A stretch of 64,000 nt of DNA from the NCBI GenBank assembly GCA_050290145.1, contig JBNKHC010000307.1, forward strand, positions 3,522 to 67,521, written 5' to 3'. Position 1 is the first letter of the stretch. Every line of letters begins with the position of its first letter. The stretch is from Pelagibius sp050290145. Its GTDB lineage: Bacteria; Pseudomonadota; Alphaproteobacteria; Kiloniellales; Kiloniellaceae. A program made the position numbers and the translations under genes. Below are positions 36,410-45,209 of the stretch, in pieces. Under the pieces are notes generated by a model. That model searched no databases, had not been told where the DNA came from, and saw nothing but the letters and a program-made list of their open reading frames with translations.

Positions 36410-36937
36410 ATGGAACTCGCTCGCTACATATGGCGCGACGAACGCGGCACAGCGGTGCTGGAGTTCGGGTTTCTGCTGCCGGTCCTGCTGGTTCTCTTCA
36501 TCGGCGTGGTCGAGGCGACCAATGTGCTGCGCCTGGACCGCAAGGTGGTGGCTGCGGCGCAGACGGCGGCAGATCTGGTGACCCAGCGGCGAGAGGTTTC
36601 GGATGCGCAGCTGAACGACATTCTGAAGGCGTCGGAGCTGATCTTCGAGCCTTTCCCGGCCGCCGCTCACAGTGTCGGAATCGCGGCGGTCAGTTTTGAC
36701 CCGGGCACGGGCAATCCGACGTTGGATTGGACCAAGAGCAAGAACGGCGGCACCGTCCCCGACGCCCTGACCCTGGCCACGGGGCTCGGCGAACCCGGGG
36801 AAGGAGTCGTCATCGTTCGGGTGACCTACAACTATACCCCCATATTCTTCGACTTCGTGATGGGCGCCACCACCATCGAAGAAACCGCGGTTCTGCGTCC
36901 CCGGCGCAGTTCCGTCGTGGAGGGCCCGGGAGGCTGA
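36410..36937 (+). CDS. TadE/TadG-like pseudopilin
   Basis: 175 residues, starting 3 bases after the previous stop. It has the same RGTAVLEFGFLLPVLLVLFIG motif, seen as GTAVLEFGFLLPVLLVLF, close to the N-terminus, followed by a periplasmic beta-rich domain. It is probably part of a three-gene operon with its neighbours. Confidence 0.8.
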   Translation: MELARYIWRDERGTAVLEFGFLLPVLLVLFIGVVEATNVLRLDRKVVAAAQTAADLVTQRREVSDAQLNDILKASELIFEPFPAAAHSVGIAAVSFDPGTGNPTLDWTKSKNGGTVPDALTLATGLGEPGEGVVIVRVTYNYTPIFFDFVMGATTIEETAVLRPRRSSVVEGPGG

Positions 36938-36957
36938 CGCAGTTGCCCTGATTTGGG

Positions 36958-38409
36958 ATGGAGAAACTGGCGATGCGTAGACTAGCAGAAATTGCCCGTG
37001 CGGCCATCGGCCACCGCGAGGAAGCGGGGCGCCGGCCGCTGAAGCGAGCCAAGCAACAAGGCGCGCGGCTGCTGGCCGATGCCCGTGGCAACGTAAGCGT
37101 CGTGATCGGCTTCTGCGCAATTGCGCTCGTCGGCGGCGTGGGTATCGCCATCGATACCTCGATTGCCTACAACGTGCGCTCGCAGTTGGCTGCGGCGGTG
37201 GATGCCGCCGCCTTGGCCGGTGCGCGCGCCTTCGCCAGCCCCAACCGCGATACAGACATCCACAACTTCTTCGACGCCAATTTCCAGGAAGGCTACATGG
37301 GCTCTGTCCTGCAGCCGCTGGAGATCGCGACGAATAACGAGGCCCGCACCGTCACGGTAACGGCGCGCGCCGCCATCCCGACGTTCTTCATGAGCGTGCT
37401 GGGCACCGACTCCACCGACATCGCCGCTTCCGCCGAGGCGACACTGTCGTCGCGCGACGTCGAAGTGGCCCTGGTGCTCGACGTCACCGGCTCCATGTCG
37501 GGGTCGCGGATCAGTGACCTTCGCGATGCCGCGAACGAGCTGGTCGACATTGTCGTGCAGGATCTGCAGGAACCCTTCTATTCGAAGGTGGCACTGGTAC
37601 CCTATTCGAATTCCGTCAACGTCGGCGGCTATGCCGATGCCGTGCGCGGCGCAGCGACTGCCGGCACCTGTACCTACCCGACCGCGCCGACCTGCGAGGA
37701 TTTTGAATTCCCGCGGGCGAGCGACGGCGACATGATCACCTACAGCATTACCAACTGCGTGAGCGAGCGCTCGGGCCCGCAGCTCTCAACCGACGCCGCG
37801 CCCACCGTGGCGCTGCTGGGCCGGCAGTATTCCCACGCCACCTACAACCCCTGTCCCGACCCGGTCATTACGCCGCTGTCGAGCAACAAGACCGCGCTGC
37901 ACACCGCCATCAACGCCTTGGAGGCGTCCGGCTCGACCGCAGGGCAAATCGGTGTCGCCTGGGGCTGGTACCTAGTCTCGCCGAACTTCGGTTACCTCTG
38001 GCCGGCCGCGAGCCAGCCGAAGGACTATGGTGAAATTCACCTGGGCCAAGAGGTGCTGAAGGTCGTGGTGGTCATGACCGACGGTGACTTCAACACGATC
38101 TACGCCGACGGCGTGATCGCCAAGAACTCGACCAGCGGCAGTGGCAGCAACAACTACAAGATCAATGAGAACGGCTCGAACGGCAGCGCCTTCGCGCAGG
38201 CTGAAGCGCTTTGCGACAACATGAAGGCGGAGGGGGTGATCGTCTACACCGTCGGCCTCGACGTCGCCAGCACGACCGGCGCCACGGATTTCGTGAACAA
38301 CTGCGCCACTAACGCCGACCATGTCTATCTGCCGTCCACCGGGACCGAGCTGAAGCAGGCCTTCCGCGACATCGCGGTGCAGGTTTCGAACCTCCGTATC
38401 TCCATGTGA
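36958..38409 (+). CDS. TadG-like protein with von Willebrand factor A domain
   Basis: 483 residues. The N-terminal TadG/Flp-type segment (VSVVIGFCAIALVGGVGIAI) precedes a von Willebrand A domain with the MIDAS motif DVTGSMSGS and a second metal-site Asp in VVVMTDGDFN. It is exported and likely a surface adhesion or assembly factor. It is followed by the regulatory region of the late phage module. Confidence 0.85.
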   Translation: MEKLAMRRLAEIARAAIGHREEAGRRPLKRAKQQGARLLADARGNVSVVIGFCAIALVGGVGIAIDTSIAYNVRSQLAAAVDAAALAGARAFASPNRDTDIHNFFDANFQEGYMGSVLQPLEIATNNEARTVTVTARAAIPTFFMSVLGTDSTDIAASAEATLSSRDVEVALVLDVTGSMSGSRISDLRDAANELVDIVVQDLQEPFYSKVALVPYSNSVNVGGYADAVRGAATAGTCTYPTAPTCEDFEFPRASDGDMITYSITNCVSERSGPQLSTDAAPTVALLGRQYSHATYNPCPDPVITPLSSNKTALHTAINALEASGSTAGQIGVAWGWYLVSPNFGYLWPAASQPKDYGEIHLGQEVLKVVVVMTDGDFNTIYADGVIAKNSTSGSGSNNYKINENGSNGSAFAQAEALCDNMKAEGVIVYTVGLDVASTTGATDFVNNCATNADHVYLPSTGTELKQAFRDIAVQVSNLRISM

Positions 38410-38485
38410 CCGCGGGTGGTTGCGGGGGACCGAATTAGCGGAAATCGGAAATCAGATTTGCTCATATGCCACGTGGTGAGAAAAA

Positions 38486-38539
38486 ATTGCGAATGACGCA
38501 ATTTTTTTGGTTGCACAATTCGCACAGTTTCGGCATCTT
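38486..38539 (+). promoter_or_regulatory. Candidate late-module promoter with operators O4 and O5
   Basis: O4 38486-38502 is ATTGC-GAATGAC-GCAAT and O5 38510-38526 is GTTGC-ACAATTC-GCACA, centres 24 bases apart. A -35-like TTGCAC (38511-38516) and -10-like CATCTT (38534-38539) are 17 bases apart, with O5 over the -35. The operators match those at the S24 repressor and would let it silence the structural genes. Confidence 0.6.
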
Positions 38540-38634
38540 GTGAGCCTATCGTCCGCGAATTGGCGTTGCGGCCCTGAGGGGCCGGCCCCTGTCGGGCGGA
38601 GCTTTCCCAGACATTCCTTCGAGGGTCCGACGCG

Positions 38635-38898
38635 ATGCCGAAGCGCAGCACCGCGGCGGCGGAGCCTGCCGCGCCCAAGCGCGCCGCGACGCCCCGCAAG
38701 GCGAAGAAGACCGACGCCACCAAGCTTTCGCCCTTGGACTACATGCTGCAGGTGCTGCGCGATCCGGAGGCCAGCCCGGCCGAGCGCAAGTGGGCGGCGG
38801 AGAAGGCGGCGCCCTACATCCATCCGCGCCTGCAGACGGTCGAGCACGGCGGCGAGGTAACCCTGCGCCACGAGGACGCGCTCGAGGCGCTAAAGTGA
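38635..38898 (+). CDS. Terminase small subunit
   Basis: 87 residues: a basic Ala/Lys-rich N-terminus, then the core LSPLDYMLQVLRDPEASPAERKWAAEKAAPYIHPRL, seen in part as LSPLDYMLQVLRDPE and AAPYIHPRL, typical of podovirus TerS. It binds the packaging start site and hands DNA to TerL. ATG 38635. It is overlapped by terL through GTGA. Confidence 0.85.
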   Translation: MPKRSTAAAEPAAPKRAATPRKAKKTDATKLSPLDYMLQVLRDPEASPAERKWAAEKAAPYIHPRLQTVEHGGEVTLRHEDALEALK

Positions 38899-40454
38899 GC
38901 GCCGCCAAGGCGGCGAGGGAAAGGGCGATCCGCCAGCGGCTGAAGGACGACCTGCCGCACTATGCCGAACGCTGCCTGAAGATCCGCAGCAAGGCGGGAC
39001 GCCTGGAGGCTCTGGTGCTGAACGCCGTGCAGCGGCATATCCATGGGCGCCTGGAAGGACAGCGCCGCGAGACGGGCCGGGTGCGGGCGCTGATTTTGAA
39101 GGCGCGCCAGCCGGGCGTCTCCACCTACGTCGGTGCGCGCTTCTATTGGAAGGTGACCCACGGGCGCGGCCTGCGTGCCTTCATCCTGACCCACCGCGAC
39201 CAGGCCACGGCGAACCTCTTCGCCATGGCCAAACGTTTTCACGATGGCTGCCCGCCGCCGGTGAAACCTCTCACCAAGGCGAGCAACGCCAAGGAGCTGA
39301 CTTTCGGCCTGCTGGACTCGGGCTACCAGGTCGGCACCGCCAAGGCGGCGGGGGTCGGGCGCTCCGACACCATCCAGTTCTTTCACGGCTCCGAGGTCGC
39401 CCACTGGGCCAATGCCGAGGAGCACGCCGCCGGCGCGCTGCAGGCGGTTCCGCGCGAGCCGGGCACTGAGATCATCCTGGAGAGTACGGCCAACGGCGTG
39501 GGTGGCCTCTTCTACAATCTCTGGCAGGCGGCGGTGCGCGGGGAAGGGGACTATCAGGCGATCTTCATTCCCTGGTTCCTGCATGCCGACTACGCCAGCG
39601 CGCCGCCAAAGGGCTGGCGCCCGCCGAGCACCTTCGAGGAATACGCCACGCTGCACGGCCTCTCACCCGTGCAGCTCCACTGGGCCTGGGCCAAGAATGC
39701 CGAGCTGGCGGCGGCCAGCGGCGAGGCCTCCGACAGTTTCACCTGGCGCTTCCGCCAGGAATACCCCGCAACCGCACAGGAGGCCTTCCAAGTGAGCGGC
39801 CAGACGTCCCTGATCCGTCCCGAGCTGGTGGTGCGCGCGCAAGGCCGCAAGGCGGAGGACCAGTCCCACGCACCGCTCGTCCTGGGCGTCGACGTGGCGC
39901 GCGGCGGCGGCGACCGCTCGCACCTGATCGACCGGCAAGGCCGCGCCGCCGGACGCCAGGTCAACCGTTCCATCGACTGCGCCGACACCATGGAGCTGGC
40001 CGGCCTCATCGCGCGGGAGATCGAGCGCCTGCAGCCGGACATGACCTTCATCGACATGGGCTCCTTCGGCGCCGCGGTCTACGACCGCCTGCTGGAACTG
40101 GGCTACCGGAAATGCATCAGCGGCGTGAACTTCGGCGGCCGCGCCCAGGACGCGCGGCAGTACGCCAACAAGCGCGCGGAAATCTGGGGCAGCCTGCGCG
40201 ACTGGCTGGCCGATCCCGGCGGGGCGGAACTGCCCGACGACCCGCTGCTGCACAGCCACCTCTGCGCGCCGGGCTTCCAGATCAACAGCAACCAGCAGAT
40301 CGTGCTGGAGGCCAAGGACCGCATCAAGGCGCGCCTCGGCCTCTCGCCCGATGCCGGTGACGCTCTGGCGCTGACCTTCGCCGAGCCGCTGCGCCGCGAG
40401 CGCCGCGCCGCGGCGGAACGCAGCTTGACGGCCTACGCCATCCACGACTGGTAA
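38895..40454 (+). CDS. Terminase large subunit
   Basis: 519 residues from GTG 38895, overlapping the terS stop; the frame is open further upstream only as a shadow. ATPase motifs are ARQPGVSTYVG (Walker A-like) and IQFFHGSEVAHW (Walker B region). The RNase H-like nuclease domain has Asp in LGVDVARGGGD and TFIDMGSFG. It powers DNA packaging and cuts the genome. It is the anchor gene of the late block. Confidence 0.92.
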   Translation: MSAAKAARERAIRQRLKDDLPHYAERCLKIRSKAGRLEALVLNAVQRHIHGRLEGQRRETGRVRALILKARQPGVSTYVGARFYWKVTHGRGLRAFILTHRDQATANLFAMAKRFHDGCPPPVKPLTKASNAKELTFGLLDSGYQVGTAKAAGVGRSDTIQFFHGSEVAHWANAEEHAAGALQAVPREPGTEIILESTANGVGGLFYNLWQAAVRGEGDYQAIFIPWFLHADYASAPPKGWRPPSTFEEYATLHGLSPVQLHWAWAKNAELAAASGEASDSFTWRFRQEYPATAQEAFQVSGQTSLIRPELVVRAQGRKAEDQSHAPLVLGVDVARGGGDRSHLIDRQGRAAGRQVNRSIDCADTMELAGLIAREIERLQPDMTFIDMGSFGAAVYDRLLELGYRKCISGVNFGGRAQDARQYANKRAEIWGSLRDWLADPGGAELPDDPLLHSHLCAPGFQINSNQQIVLEAKDRIKARLGLSPDAGDALALTFAEPLRRERRAAAERSLTAYAIHDW

Positions 40455-40542
40455 CACCCCTTCCGGAACCGCCTTGCCGCGGCGGCAACGGCCCGGCGCA
40501 TCCCCTAGGTTCGGTCCCGCCCTCCCTGCCGAACCGCGCCGG

Positions 40543-40575
40543 GCCACCCCGCCGGGTGGCTCTCTGATCCTTCTT
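40543..40575 (+). terminator. Hairpin after the terminase large subunit
   Basis: GCCACCC / CGCC / GGGTGGC at 40543-40560, then a pyrimidine run. It separates terminase from the first payload cassette, though the U-run is weak. Confidence 0.5.
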
Positions 40576-40600
40576 CCTCCCGCCTTCAGCGGAGTTTCCC
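40565..40600 (+). repeat. Leader repeat upstream of payload genes (copy 1)
   Basis: TGATCCTTCTTCCTCCCGCC followed by AGCGGAGTTT just before the start codon. Nearly the same leader occurs at 42738-42772 and, shorter, at 44936-44963 before two other members, so the leader was duplicated with the genes. GGAG serves as the ribosome site. Confidence 0.7.
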
Positions 40601-42034
40601 ATGACCGACGAGGCCTGTGTTGAGGCTGCCGGCGAAGACGCCGGCGGCCCGCCTGCGCCTGCGCGCACAGAACCTGCCTTCACCATCCGCAGCGTGCCGC
40701 CGCCGACGGCGGAAGAACGACGGGCGCGCCGCGAGGCGATGGAACGCGCTTTCCGCTTCGGCGCGGCGCCCTACCGCGACGCAGAGGGTAAGGCGCGCTA
40801 CGTCTTCTTCCGGGAGGCCAACAACGCTCCGGTCGAGGCCTGGACCCGCGACCGCGAGGCCAAGCGCGGCTACCGCCGCACCCAGTACGCCCGCAAGGCC
40901 GCAGGCCAGATGGCCTGGCATCCCGAAGACCAGATCGAACTCGGGAAAAGGCTGGGCGTGATCTACCACCGCGAGGGCCGCGGCCCCGAGGGTGCAGCAG
41001 AGCGCGGGCTCTATGACGCCATCTGGCGCTACGAGCACGTCTGGGACAGCTTCACGGTCCCCAGGCGTTACGGCCGCGACATCATCGAGACCGGGCGCAT
41101 CGCCGCGGTGGCGGAGGAGGAGGCCCGCAGGCTGCAGGCCGAAGATCCCAGGGCCCAGGGCGGCTTCTGGGTGCGCGACCGCAAGAACCTTGGCCTCATC
41201 TACGTCGTCCCCAATCCGGATCCGGCGGCGGCTGGCAGCGAGGAAGTCATGGATGGGGGAGGCGATGACGTTCTCATCGGGCAGGCCAACGCACTATCAT
41301 CGCCACCGCCGCTGCCGAGGCGGAAGCCTATCGCGCCAGGGCGGCCGTCGCCGTCCCCTTCAGGTGGCATGCCTCCTGCTGCGTCCTCCGGTGGACCAGC
41401 GCCAATGCCGGCAACAGCCGACGATTACTTTGCGATCCTCCACAACAATCTCGCCCCAAGAGAGGGTGGCCGCGCGAACCGTCCGGCTCATGTGGATCCA
41501 GGTGGCAAGACGAATAAGGGAATTACGCAGAAAACACTGGATCGCCTGCAGCGGAACAAGCCGGCCGAATACGGTCACTACCCGACCGATCCCTTCGCGC
41601 TGACCGATGACCAGATCGAAACCATCCTCCGCAAGGAGTACTTCGATCCTCTCCACATGTGGAAGATTGCGCAGATCCCCGATCTTCTCACGCTCGCGCC
41701 TCAACTGCCCGATCAGATCTTCGACATCGCGGTGCTGCACGGCGTCGGCTACGCCGGACGCATCGTTCAGGAGGCTCTATTTGACGTGATGGGCATTGAC
41801 CTGAGGACTATCAAGAATGGCTTGCTCGACTACGACGGGATTATCGGGCCCGCCACACGCAATGCGATTGCGCAGGCAGTGGCTACCGGAAAAGTCGTGG
41901 AACTCAATGATCGTATTGTTGACAAACGTCGGGCGGAATTGAGCAGCAAGGGGCATAAAGTGGACAACCGCGGTTGGTTTCCCAGAGTGGAATCCTTCCG
42001 AATCTTGCCGGTGACGTCACCGAATGCACCCTAG
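40601..42034 (+). CDS. Payload gene A: shared N-domain plus GH108-like muramidase
   Basis: 477 residues. Residues 1-208 form the domain shared with the genes at 42773 and 47996 (FTIRSVPPPTAEERRARR, YVFFREANNAPVEAW, WHPEDQIELGKRLGVIYHREG, SFTVPRRYGRDIIETGRIAAV). A Pro-rich linker (PPPLPRRKP, 41303-41329) leads to a C-terminal domain. There REGGRAN and DPGGKTNKGITQKTL match the GH108 fold, with the catalytic Glu in REGG, and a peptidoglycan-binding-type tail follows. The C-terminal half is visibly lower in GC. A secreted protein lies convergent downstream. Confidence 0.75.
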   Translation: MTDEACVEAAGEDAGGPPAPARTEPAFTIRSVPPPTAEERRARREAMERAFRFGAAPYRDAEGKARYVFFREANNAPVEAWTRDREAKRGYRRTQYARKAAGQMAWHPEDQIELGKRLGVIYHREGRGPEGAAERGLYDAIWRYEHVWDSFTVPRRYGRDIIETGRIAAVAEEEARRLQAEDPRAQGGFWVRDRKNLGLIYVVPNPDPAAAGSEEVMDGGGDDVLIGQANALSSPPPLPRRKPIAPGRPSPSPSGGMPPAASSGGPAPMPATADDYFAILHNNLAPREGGRANRPAHVDPGGKTNKGITQKTLDRLQRNKPAEYGHYPTDPFALTDDQIETILRKEYFDPLHMWKIAQIPDLLTLAPQLPDQIFDIAVLHGVGYAGRIVQEALFDVMGIDLRTIKNGLLDYDGIIGPATRNAIAQAVATGKVVELNDRIVDKRRAELSSKGHKVDNRGWFPRVESFRILPVTSPNAP

Positions 42035-42199
42035 AGGGAATCAGAGCTCAAGCTTATTGCACTACTTGCTGGCTATCAGTTGCAGGGCCCCTGTCAAGCT
42101 GGCGACGGCCCTTACAGATGTACGCTGATGCCAAAACCATAAGCGGACGAAATCCGTGAGCCAAATCGTTCAGAACCCAAGCTTCGCTTCCATAAAGCA

Positions 42200-42652
42200 T
42201 CAGTAGCGATCCTTTGTCTCTGCTTCGATATCTTTTAAGATCCTCGCTAGGAGGTCTATGTAGCTCTCAATGTATCGCATCGAAGGCAGCAGGCCACAGG
42301 AGCTAGGGCAATAGCGGTTTTCGGCATAGATCCGGTAATACAGTTCATCATGAACCTTTCGGAGAGCATGAAGATGTTCTTCAGCACGATCTGTGAACTC
42401 CGGGAGGAGCCAGCCGCGGATTTTGGCTAGCACGGCCTTTTCCATGCATATGGCCGTGAGGTCCAGTCCATCTCCGTAGGCCGCGGCGGAGCCCGTGCCA
42501 CGCAATTCTTCTGACCTTTGCCAGCAGTCTTCGATGATCGGATCTGCATCGAAGGGCTCGAAGGGCAAGGAAACGATGTCACCACCAGCCAAGACGGGTG
42601 TGACAGTTAGCAGGTAGGCAAGAGCCGGTACGAAGAGCTTTATGGCTTTCAT
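42200..42652 (-). CDS. Exported Cys-containing protein, candidate immunity partner of payload A
   Basis: 150 residues from ATG 42652 with a strong AGGGGAGGAA site. The signal peptide MKAIKLFVPALAYLLTVTPV ends at LA-GG, so the mature protein is periplasmic. It has four Cys (DCW, ICME, YCPSSCG) and is helical. The layout recalls periplasmic lysozyme-inhibitor-like proteins but no family is certain. Convergent placement after a muramidase domain suggests protection of the lysogen's own wall. Confidence 0.65.
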   Translation of the reverse strand: MKAIKLFVPALAYLLTVTPVLAGGDIVSLPFEPFDADPIIEDCWQRSEELRGTGSAAAYGDGLDLTAICMEKAVLAKIRGWLLPEFTDRAEEHLHALRKVHDELYYRIYAENRYCPSSCGLLPSMRYIESYIDLLARILKDIEAETKDRY

Positions 42653-42737
42653 GATTTCCTCCCCTGAAGCGATCAACCGCAGCGTGCACCGCAATTACGG
42701 CGATCTTTGGGCATTGGCGCGCTCGTTCGTCACAAAC

Positions 42738-42772
42738 TGATCCTTCTTCTTCCCGCCTGAGGCGACTTTTTC
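42738..42772 (+). repeat. Leader repeat upstream of payload genes (copy 2)
   Basis: TGATCCTTCTTCTTCCCGCC and GGCGACTTTTT before the next member. It is nearly identical to the leader at 40565, consistent with duplication of gene plus leader. Confidence 0.7.
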
Positions 42773-44308
42773 ATGACCGACGATGCCTTCCCGGAGGCGG
42801 CCGGCGCAGATGCCGGCGGCCCGCTTGCGCCTGCGCGCGCAGTACCGGAATTCACGATCCGCAAGGTGCCGCCGCCGACGGCGGTGGAGCGCCAGGCGCG
42901 CCGCGAGGCGATGGAGCGGGCGATCCGCTTCGGCGCGGTGCCCTACCGCGACGCAGAGGGTAAGGCGCGCTATGTCTTCTTCCGGGAGGCCAACAACGCG
43001 CCGGTCGAGGCCTGGCGGCGCGACCGTGAGGCCAAGCGCGGCTATCGCCGTACCCAATATGCCCGGAAGGCGGCGGGGCAGATGGCCTGGCACCCGGAGG
43101 ACCAGATCGAACTCGCGAAACGACTGGGCGTGATCTACCACCGCGAGGGACGCAGCGCCGAGGGTGCCGCCGAGCGTGGCCTCTACGACGCCATCTGGCG
43201 CTACGAACACGTCTACGACAGCTTCACCGTCCCCAGGCGTTACGGGCGCGACATCATCGAGACCGGGCGCATCGCCGCGGTGGCCGAGGAGGAGGCGCGC
43301 AAGCTGCAGGCCGAAGACCCTAAGGCCACTGACGGGTTCTGGGTGCGCGACCGCAAGAACAACGGCCTCATCTATGTCGTCCCCAATTCAGACCCGGAGG
43401 CAGGCGCCGATGCCGGGTCCGCCGAGCGAGCGGCAACGCCCGAGGATGAGATCCTCGAGGGCGGAGGCGGCGAAGGCGTCCTGCCGGGCCAGGACGATGC
43501 CGCGTCCGAGCCGGCGCAAAATCCTTCAAAGGAGCAAGAAGAATCCGCTGTCGAGCAGACGCTGCACTATCCTGACATCTCCTTGCCACCGCCGAACAAG
43601 ACGTGGAAGACAGGAAAAGAGCCCCCACCGGATCGAGAGCAATTGCCGGTCATTAACATGGAAAAGGATAGAATTGAAAATATCCTCAGCAATGACCCTG
43701 CCATTTTCGAGATCACCGACTGGAGCAAAGCGATCCCGAGCGCTCCGATCTACGAACTCGGACCATATGGTGCCTGGGCTGTTTGGTTATACCAAGATCT
43801 GATTGAGTTTGAGGCAGAACGTCAAGGTGTCGATCCGAACTTGATCAAGGCCACAATCTATTTCGAGAATGCGAGAGGAGGCTCCTATGGACATCTCTCT
43901 GAAGCTCTCGACCGGTCTGACTCGATCCTGCCGATGAACATCAAGCAGGAAACCTGGGGAGGCCTTCTCGGGCCTGATGCGGACTTCTCGGATCCGCTAT
44001 TGAATATCAGGGCAGGCACGATGCTTTTGCGCCGCATACAAGAGCGAGTTGCTGCGCCTACTGTGGCCAAAGTGTCTTCCATATATCACATCGCTGGCAG
44101 AGAAAAAGTTCACGACAACGGTGCTCGAGTAAGTCAATTCTATGCACAGAGGCCGTGGGAAAACCTGCTACGTGCGTTGGACGAGCCCAACCTGAAGATT
44201 CCGCGCCAAGCCAGGTCTTTCTGGGAGAAGTTGCGGCAGCGTCGCGAAGAGCTGCGTAGGCGGTTGCTCGTGGAAAAGATGAAAATCGCAAGATCAGGAG
44301 ACCGGTGA
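42773..44308 (+). CDS. Payload gene B: shared N-domain plus lytic-transglycosylase-like domain
   Basis: 511 residues. Residues 1-208 are collinear with payload A. The C-terminal region has an SLT-like pattern: GVDPNLIKATIYFENARGG with candidate catalytic Glu in FEN, then MNIKQETWGGLLG, NIRAGTMLLRRI and SSIYHIAG. The end is a basic helix (LRQRREELRRRLLVEKM). Glycan-strand cleavage is inferred. GC drops after the junction at about 43400-43550. A small multi-pass membrane gene follows on the same strand. Confidence 0.75.
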   Translation: MTDDAFPEAAGADAGGPLAPARAVPEFTIRKVPPPTAVERQARREAMERAIRFGAVPYRDAEGKARYVFFREANNAPVEAWRRDREAKRGYRRTQYARKAAGQMAWHPEDQIELAKRLGVIYHREGRSAEGAAERGLYDAIWRYEHVYDSFTVPRRYGRDIIETGRIAAVAEEEARKLQAEDPKATDGFWVRDRKNNGLIYVVPNSDPEAGADAGSAERAATPEDEILEGGGGEGVLPGQDDAASEPAQNPSKEQEESAVEQTLHYPDISLPPPNKTWKTGKEPPPDREQLPVINMEKDRIENILSNDPAIFEITDWSKAIPSAPIYELGPYGAWAVWLYQDLIEFEAERQGVDPNLIKATIYFENARGGSYGHLSEALDRSDSILPMNIKQETWGGLLGPDADFSDPLLNIRAGTMLLRRIQERVAAPTVAKVSSIYHIAGREKVHDNGARVSQFYAQRPWENLLRALDEPNLKIPRQARSFWEKLRQRREELRRRLLVEKMKIARSGDR

Positions 44309-44383
44309 GCCATCCGGCAGCTCTAAAGCAAATTCTTGCCATTATCTGCCGTCATTTTTCCATGCGCGTGGCGCATTGTTGCC

Positions 44384-44866
44384 ATGGCAGCCGGAAAGAT
44401 TGACGGACTTGATCGGCAGCTGCGGGGCCAGGCGGTAGGTGATATGGCTATTTTCTTGATGATGTTCCTCTATGTTGCCTGGTACGTCGCATGGGGAGGA
44501 ACCTTCATGGCCTCATGCACCATGGGAGATGCCAAGTCGCTCGGTGGTGCCATGATCTTATCCTTTCTGATTTTCTTGGCTCCAATCACAACTTTGCCAA
44601 AGCATGGTCTGAGTATGTTCGGGCTGCTGCTGGCGGTTCCACTTATTTTTCTGCTCTTGCGGCAGGGAGTGTGGGCCGTTGAGTTGTTTGTCGTTGTGAG
44701 CATCGAGGGTCGCAGTGCCTGCAGCCTGATGATGGGGGATGATTATGGCGTAGCAAAGGGCGGATGGCTCGAGCATTCCTATGCCTTCTACTACTTCATT
44801 ACCAGTGTGGCCTCTCTTTGGGCGATCGCATCTTCCCACCGACGATATCGCCGGGAGGCGACGTGA
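44384..44866 (+). CDS. Multi-pass membrane protein, candidate immunity partner of payload B
   Basis: 160 residues from ATG 44384; a TTG at 44336 is possible but neither start has a good SD. About four membrane segments are visible (AIFLMMFLYVAWYVAWGG; MILSFLIFLAPITTL; LLLAVPLIFLLL; YYFITSVASLWAIASS). It is low in GC like the adjacent payload domain. No family was recognised. Inner-membrane location next to a wall-active domain fits an immunity or holin-like role. Neither is proven. Confidence 0.5.
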   Translation: MAAGKIDGLDRQLRGQAVGDMAIFLMMFLYVAWYVAWGGTFMASCTMGDAKSLGGAMILSFLIFLAPITTLPKHGLSMFGLLLAVPLIFLLLRQGVWAVELFVVVSIEGRSACSLMMGDDYGVAKGGWLEHSYAFYYFITSVASLWAIASSHRRYRREAT

Positions 44867-44935
44867 TGACTTTGCCTCATATCGGATGACTTGACAGGCA
44901 CCAGAGTTCTGCACGCTCTGGAAACGTCTTAGCGG

Positions 44936-44963
44936 CCTTCCTCCCGCCTGAGCGGAGTTTTCC
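44936..44963 (+). repeat. Leader repeat upstream of payload genes (copy 3)
   Basis: CCTTCCTCCCGCC and AGCGGAGTTTT before the truncated member. It matches the leaders at 40565 and 42738. Confidence 0.65.
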
Positions 44964-45209
44964 ATGACCGACGATGCCTCCCCAAAAGCTGCGGGGGAAG
45001 CTGCCGGCGAGGCTGCCGTCGGCCCGCTTGCGCCTGCGCGAACAGAACCTGTCTTCACCATCCGCAGCGTGCCGCCGCCGACGGCGGAAGAACGACGGGC
45101 GCGCCGCGCCGGCTTCAAGACCGATCCGACCGGCATCAACTTCGATCTCAGCGAACTACCGGCCCGCTGTTCTTCAAGTCGAACTAGGAGAGGGGTGTGC
45201 CCCGGTTAA
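44964..45209 (+). pseudogene. Internally deleted payload gene remnant
   Basis: 81-codon ORF. The first 48 residues copy the shared N-domain (PARTEPVFTIRSVPPPTAEE) and are fused directly to a segment matching the extreme C-terminus of the nuclease payload gene at 47996 (INFDLSELP here, INFDLSQLT there). The rest of the N-domain and the whole catalytic region are missing, and the frame shifts before the end. It is a deletion scar of a former nuclease-type member. Confidence 0.8.

Noticed and set aside
44336..44383. TTG start extending the membrane protein
   Set aside because: No ribosome site and the extension is not hydrophobic or conserved-looking; ATG 44384 kept with low confidence.
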